Source: an uncultured Verrucomicrobiota bacterium (GTDB lineage Bacteria > Verrucomicrobiota > Kiritimatiellia > RFP12 > UBA1067). Taken from it: DNA of 8,969 nt. Numbering within the stretch: position 1 is the first letter of the stretch; the number at the start of each line of letters is the position of its first letter. The stretch is from contig CALYTX010000039.1 of the NCBI GenBank assembly GCA_945487985.1, positions 1 through 8,969 on the forward strand. The letters are read 5' to 3'. The translations under genes were made by a program, and so were the position numbers. This document shows positions 5,072-8,969 of the stretch, one piece after another. The notes below the pieces were generated by a model, which ran no database searches, was not told the DNA's origin, and was given only the letters and a program-made list of their open reading frames with translations.

Positions 5072-6144
5072 TTCTCGCCCACGACCTCGGCGGCAGGTTC
5101 TTCCCGTGTGGAGGATTTGAGACTTTTCTTCACCAAGTCGAGCAGCGCCTGCTTCTCGGCTGTGGAAAACGATTTTAGACGCTGCTTCCATTCCCGCTTG
5201 AACGCGACAATCGCATCATCAATCTCGGCGAGAAAATGAGCCTTGAGCGCCTTCTTCGCCGCGTCGAGATACATCCTGACTTCGGGATTAAGTTCTTCCA
5301 TCACCAACGCGTTCTCGGCCGCCAATGCTGGAAATCGCGGCGAGACGAGATACGCCGTGTAGGGTTGCCCGCCCGAACGCACCCCCGGGGAATGTTCGCG
5401 CAGTCCGAAACCATCCGGCCCGGCCCAAACAAGCTTGCCCGCGCCCACAAACTTGCACTTCCATTCGATAATCTCCAACCGCGCCTCCGCCCCGTTGGCT
5501 ATCGCCAGCGTATAGCCGGCGCGACGCTTCTGCACGACGACGGGCGTAACCGGCAGCCCGTTGAAAAAGATCCGCACATCGGGATAGCTCTTCAAATAGA
5601 GGGCGAATTTCGCCGCCAGCGAACGGACGCTCTGTCCAGCATCAAGCAGCGAATCGCAGTTCGCCGAAGCGTTGGAGATAAACACCTCCGTCCCCGTGCC
5701 AGGTCCTGGCTTGGGGACGGACTCGAGTTCGAAGACCCCCGGATTGGAAATGTCGGCGCCGAGCGTGTAGGATACAAGTTCGCCGGCGATGCGCACGGTA
5801 GTGCGCCATTCGACATGCGAGCCTAACGCAAAGGCCTTGAACCTTCCGCGTCCGTGCCTTCCATGCAGCCGACGCTTTGCAGGCGTCTGTTCGCCGAAGC
5901 GCTTCCAGCTGCCGCCGAGCGAACCGAAAGTCGAATCGGCCTTCAGCACGTCTATGCCCGTGCCGTCGTCGGATACGCGCACCGCCTCTACCGCGCCAAG
6001 ACTGTTGGAGAGCAAATCGATGCGCACCTCGTGCGCGTCGGCATCGAGCGCGTTCCAGACGAGCTCCTCCAGCGCACTCAGCGGCGCGGCCTTGGCAAGC
6101 GAAGCGATGTGGTCGGCCTGGGCCTGAACATAGATTTGTTTCAT
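5068..6144 (-). CDS. GHKL-family ATPase (MORC/HSP90/MutL-like fold), uncharacterised
   Basis: 358 residues with the Bergerat ATP-binding fold at the N-terminus. N-box: ELVWNALDADA (27-37), with the Mg-binding N31 and the general-base candidate E27. G1 box: SDDGTGID (58-65). G2 box: GRHGRGRFKAFALG (95-108). A phosphate-lid region, then a central beta-rich part reminiscent of the S5-like domain that follows the ATPase in GyrB/MutL/MORC proteins, and a helical, Lys-rich C-terminus (about 285-350). The motifs differ from MutL (which has NSLDAGA, DNGxGI and a GFRGEAL lid), so it is not the standard MutL. MORC-like GHKL proteins are known in bacteria near restriction-modification and defence genes; whether that applies here is unknown. 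Start: ATG at 6144, overlapping the xseB stop by 4 nt (ATGA), with AGGAGG 10 nt upstream inside xseB. Nucleotide-dependent dimerisation acting on DNA or a protein partner is the best inference. Confidence 0.82.
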   Translation of the reverse strand: MKQIYVQAQADHIASLAKAAPLSALEELVWNALDADAHEVRIDLLSNSLGAVEAVRVSDDGTGIDVLKADSTFGSLGGSWKRFGEQTPAKRRLHGRHGRGRFKAFALGSHVEWRTTVRIAGELVSYTLGADISNPGVFELESVPKPGPGTGTEVFISNASANCDSLLDAGQSVRSLAAKFALYLKSYPDVRIFFNGLPVTPVVVQKRRAGYTLAIANGAEARLEIIEWKCKFVGAGKLVWAGPDGFGLREHSPGVRSGGQPYTAYLVSPRFPALAAENALVMEELNPEVRMYLDAAKKALKAHFLAEIDDAIVAFKREWKQRLKSFSTAEKQALLDLVKKSLKSSTREEPAAEVVGEK

Positions 6145-6374
6145 AGCACGATGTCCTCCTGACCGTTCTCATTGGTCGCGGTTTCGACCGGACGCGGACC
6201 ATCGGCCGTGACCGCTTCGATTTTCAACCGGATGCCCTCAAGATCCCGCCGGCACTCCTGCACCAGGCTGCGTCCTTCTTCAAAAGCGGCAATCATCTCG
6301 TCGAATTTCATTTCGCCAGACTTCATTCTGGCAACGAGCGTCTCCAGCCGTTTGAGATTGTCTTCGAATTTCAT
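6141..6374 (-). CDS. xseB: Exodeoxyribonuclease VII small subunit
   Basis: XseB binds the catalytic subunit XseA to form exonuclease VII, which digests single-stranded DNA from both ends; in E. coli it is one of the exonucleases able to serve methyl-directed mismatch repair. The 77 residues match the family in length and pattern: KFEDNLKRLETLVARMKSGEM (2-22), then FDEMIAAFEEGRSLVQECRRDLE (24-46), two helices forming a coiled-coil hairpin, and a variable acidic tail. Start: ATG at 6374, 23 nt after the mutS stop, with only a weak Shine-Dalgarno (GGAACG). The stop overlaps the next gene's ATG. XseA is not in the window. Confidence 0.94.
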   Translation of the reverse strand: MKFEDNLKRLETLVARMKSGEMKFDEMIAAFEEGRSLVQECRRDLEGIRLKIEAVTADGPRPVETATNENGQEDIVL

Positions 6375-6397
6375 GTCGAATCGTTCCGTTGCCCTTT

Positions 6398-8848
6398 TTA
6401 GAAAAACGTCATTTGCCCCGGTATTTCCGACAGCTTCCGAGGCGCTCGCCGCACCCGGCCAACGGCGGACGCCGCCGCGCCAGCGCGAGAACCTTCCACC
6501 GGAGCTTTGATCTCGATTTCGTTCGCCTCGAGATTATGCAGAATCGCGGCGGCGCGTTCGACGACTTCCCTCGGCAGGCCGGCCATCGCACCGACATGGA
6601 TTCCGAAGCTTTTCTCGGCCACTCCTGGTACGATCCGGCGCAGAAAGACGATCCGGCCGCCCTCCTCCTTGACCCGCACCGTATAGTTCTTCACCCCATT
6701 GAGCGACTCGGCGAGATCCGCCAGCTCGTGGTAATGCGTAGCGAAAAGCGTCTTCGCTTTCGCGGACGCCTTGCCGTGCAGATATTCCGCCACCGACCAG
6801 GCGATGGAAATGCCGTCGAACGTCGAGGTTCCCCGGCCGATCTCGTCGAGCACGATGAGCGATTTCACGGTTGCGTTGTTGAGAATGTTCGCCGTCTCCT
6901 GCATCTCGACCAGAAACGTGGAGCGTCCACGAGAGAGGTCGTCGCCCGCACCGATGCGCGTAAAAACCCTGTCGAGCGCGCCTATGCGCATTTTGGCGGC
7001 CGGCACGAAACTGCCCATTTGCGCCATCACCGCAATCGTCGCCACCTGCCGGATGTAAGTCGACTTGCCGGCCATGTTCGGACCGGTAATGAGCATTATC
7101 TGGTCGGTAGTGGTGTTAAGAAAGGCGGAATTGGGAACGAATGGCTCGGCATCAGGCAATTGCTCGATAATCGGATGGCGACCATCTTCAATCTCTAGAA
7201 CATCTGAATCGTCGACTTCGGGGCGCACATATCCGGCCGCCAGCGCGCGGTCGGCCAGCGACATGATGGAGTCAATCTCGCCCACGGCCGTGGCCGTCTG
7301 CTGCACTTGCTCGGTTTTCGTAGCAATCATGTCGAGCATCTCGCGGAAGAGCCGCAGTTCCTGCTCCGCCGCCCGCTCCTGCGCGCCAAGCACCTTGCGC
7401 TCGTATTCCTTGAGTTCGTTCGTGGTGTAACGCTCGACGCCGGTCAGCGTCTGCCGGCGGGTGTAATCGGCGGGAGCCATCGCCACGGAACTCTTGGGAA
7501 TCTCGATGACGAAGCCGAAGGTCGTCACATGCTTTACCTTGAGCTTGGCAATGCCGGTACGAGCCTGTTCCCGCGCTTGGTACTCGGCAAGATAGCGATG
7601 GCCTTCGCTGGCGATCGAGCGAAGCTCGTCGAGTTCAGCGCAATAACCGGCGGCGATGAAACCTCCGTCGGTCGTAAGAACCGGCGGCTCGTCGCAAATG
7701 GCCCGGTCAATCAAATCGACAATCGCCTCTTGTCCATGCATGGCGTTAGCCTGCTGGGCGCAGGCGGGAATCGCCGCCAAGGCCTCCTTAATCGCTGGCA
7801 CTGGTCGCAGCGATGCAGCCAGCGCCTTGAGGTCGCGCGGACCGGCGCGACCGCAATCGACCTTCTGCACCAGCCGCTCGAGATCGCGAACGCCAGCGAG
7901 CAGCTGCCTGAGCTCCGAAAGCACACGGCGGTCGTCCACGAACGCCGCCACTGCATCAAGCCGCGCGTTGATCTGAGCGGGGCGAGCAAGCGGCCGCTGA
8001 ATCCAGTTACGCAGCGTGCGCGCGCCCATCGGAGTTTTTGTCGCGTCGAGAACCCCGAGCAGCGAAGCCTGGCGGGTTACTTCACCCACCGGCAGCAATT
8101 GCAAATGGCGGATGGTTCCCTGGTCGAGAACCAGCGCATCATCGGCGTCGATGCGGCGGATTTTGCGAACGTGGGCGAGCGAATGGCGCAATGTGATTCC
8201 CACATAATGGACAAGCGCGCCGGCGGCAGAAACCGCCGCGCTGCCGGCGGTGAAACCAAAGCCGTCAAGCGAGGCGACCTTGAAATGTCGGCGCAGCGTC
8301 TCGTCGGCGACATCGGGCGAGAAAGTCCATCCGTTATCCTCGTCAGGAACGATCGTCTCGGCCGGATGGTAGCGCGAAAGCGCTTCATCAAGCTTCTCCT
8401 GCGAGTCGAACTGGCCCGCGCCGAATTCGCCGGTGGCCAGATCGAGCAACGCTAATGCCAAACCCGAAACGGCCGCCACATAATTGTTGACGGATTCGTC
8501 CATCAGCCCGTCTTCCGTGACTGTACCCGGAGTGACGATGCGCGTGATCTCGCGCCGGACCAGCCCTTTGACCATCTTGGGATCTTCCACCTGGTCCACC
8601 AGCGCAGCGGTTTTCCCTGCACGAATAAGCTTGGCTAAATAGGCATTGAGCGCGTGATAGGGAACGCCGCACATAGGCTGGTTGCCGCGACGGGTGAGCG
8701 TGGCTCCGAGAATGGGCGCGGCAAGAATCGCATCTTCCCCGAACATCTCGTAGAAATCGCCGAGCCGGAACATCAAAATGGCACCAGCGGGAACTTCGCG
8801 TTTTAACGCGAGATACTGCCGCTGCATTGGTGTCAATTCATCTGCCAT
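6398..8848 (-). CDS. mutS: DNA mismatch repair protein MutS
   Basis: Recognises mismatches and small loops, then acts as an ATP-dependent sliding clamp that recruits MutL. Complete at 816 residues (E. coli has 853). Domain I carries the mismatch-reading Phe-x-Glu as GDFYEMF (F32, E34). Connector, core and clamp regions follow. The ATPase at the C-terminal third shows Walker A GPNMAGKST (589-597), an ST-FLVEM signature, Walker B LIVLDEIGRGTSTFDG (D668, E669) and the switch His in ATHYHEL (H705). The extreme C-terminus is GQMTFF; QMTFF fits the beta-clamp binding pentapeptide (compare QLSFF in Bacillus MutS), on a short linker without the longer E. coli tetramer domain. Start: ATG at 8848, 7 nt after a perfect -10 hexamer, with no Shine-Dalgarno, suggesting a leaderless message. 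It heads a four-gene operon. MutL is not in the window. Confidence 0.98.
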   Translation of the reverse strand: MADELTPMQRQYLALKREVPAGAILMFRLGDFYEMFGEDAILAAPILGATLTRRGNQPMCGVPYHALNAYLAKLIRAGKTAALVDQVEDPKMVKGLVRREITRIVTPGTVTEDGLMDESVNNYVAAVSGLALALLDLATGEFGAGQFDSQEKLDEALSRYHPAETIVPDEDNGWTFSPDVADETLRRHFKVASLDGFGFTAGSAAVSAAGALVHYVGITLRHSLAHVRKIRRIDADDALVLDQGTIRHLQLLPVGEVTRQASLLGVLDATKTPMGARTLRNWIQRPLARPAQINARLDAVAAFVDDRRVLSELRQLLAGVRDLERLVQKVDCGRAGPRDLKALAASLRPVPAIKEALAAIPACAQQANAMHGQEAIVDLIDRAICDEPPVLTTDGGFIAAGYCAELDELRSIASEGHRYLAEYQAREQARTGIAKLKVKHVTTFGFVIEIPKSSVAMAPADYTRRQTLTGVERYTTNELKEYERKVLGAQERAAEQELRLFREMLDMIATKTEQVQQTATAVGEIDSIMSLADRALAAGYVRPEVDDSDVLEIEDGRHPIIEQLPDAEPFVPNSAFLNTTTDQIMLITGPNMAGKSTYIRQVATIAVMAQMGSFVPAAKMRIGALDRVFTRIGAGDDLSRGRSTFLVEMQETANILNNATVKSLIVLDEIGRGTSTFDGISIAWSVAEYLHGKASAKAKTLFATHYHELADLAESLNGVKNYTVRVKEEGGRIVFLRRIVPGVAEKSFGIHVGAMAGLPREVVERAAAILHNLEANEIEIKAPVEGSRAGAAASAVGRVRRAPRKLSEIPGQMTFF

Positions 8849-8855
8849 GAGTATT

Positions 8856-8868
8856 ATTATACCAAAAT
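8856..8868 (-). promoter_or_regulatory. Extended -10 promoter of the mutS operon
   Basis: The minus strand reads ATTTTGGTATAAT, hexamer at 8861-8856, with TG one base upstream and a T run before it. No -35 at proper spacing (CGATTT occupies the site). The 7-nt distance to the ATG equals that of the SDR gene. The remaining 8869-8969 contains no open frame I would call. Its only notable points are a GTGGGA pair on the minus strand (8929-8924 and 8918-8913) and a small GGCT-TTCG-AGCC hairpin near the window edge. Confidence 0.6.
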
Positions 8869-8969
8869 CCTTCGCCTAAAATCGGTTTTCGTCATCAACA
8901 GGCAGAATGTCGTCCCACCCTTATCCCACTTTTTTGAATTGATGCACGCAAGGCTTTCGAGCCGGGGGC

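Noticed and set aside
5072..5191. Upstream ATG start for the GspF-N-like membrane protein (40 extra residues)
   Set aside because: The extra residues overlap the GHKL ATPase out of frame and have no family resemblance. The GTG in the 4-nt overlap gives a sensible KYKYLYQ start.
6389..7198. Plus-strand open frame of 269 codons opposite the mutS C-terminus
   Set aside because: It is antisense to the MutS ATPase domain, with no motif and no promoter or ribosome site.
7307..8455. Long plus-strand open frame (382 codons) opposite mutS
   Set aside because: It lies wholly antisense to a complete mutS with every family motif. The translation has no recognisable domain and a His/Arg-rich shadow composition.
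8945..8969. Possible tRNA T-arm (TTCGA) at the right edge
   Set aside because: The flanking bases do not form a 5-bp T-stem, and no acceptor or anticodon arm is visible. GGCT-TTCG-AGCC is just a small hairpin.

Overview
The window reads as bacterial chromosome with moderately high GC and tightly packed genes. Housekeeping functions (purine synthesis, mismatch repair) sit beside lineage-specific proteins. A Lys/Ala/Pro/Cys-rich histone H1-like protein and a CUT1 sugar permease with a very large periplasmic insertion remind me of the PVC superphylum (Verrucomicrobiota, Kiritimatiellota, Lentisphaerota). That placement is an inference from gene character, not proven by any marker here. I see no rRNA, tRNA, CRISPR array, insertion sequence or prophage gene.

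Left block (1-2802, all minus strand, transcribed right to left): the H1-like protein with its own promoter and a hairpin terminator, a short SDR oxidoreductase, purE, an 87-codon internally deleted sugar-nucleotide epimerase overlapping purE by 4 nt, and a stand-alone AICAR transformylase (purH-type) that runs off the left edge. purE and the transformylase act in the same pathway (AIR to CAIR, later AICAR to FAICAR). The SDR and the mini-epimerase have no evident purine role.

Centre: a 145-nt divergent promoter region (2803-2947) separates the H1-like gene from a lone plus-strand carbohydrate ABC transporter permease (2948-4375). No partner permease, ATPase or binding protein lies in the window. 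The permease ends with no spacer against the convergent operon from the right.

Right block (4376-8848, minus strand): mutS, xseB, a GHKL (MORC/HSP90/MutL-like) ATPase and a single-pass membrane protein with a GspF-N-like head. mutS-xseB are 23 nt apart, and the last three genes are joined by 4-nt ATGA/GTGA overlaps, so this is very likely one transcript. The outer 121 nt (8849-8969) holds the mutS promoter and no gene I can identify.

A recurring feature is an extended -10 promoter, (T)TTTG[G/C]TA[T/G]AAT, directly in front of five genes. In three of them it is so close to the start codon that the mRNA should be leaderless or nearly so. The points most worth following are the in-frame deleted epimerase, the mutS-xseB-GHKL-membrane protein operon, the permease insertion, and the Cys-rich H1-like protein with a perfect 24-residue tandem duplication.
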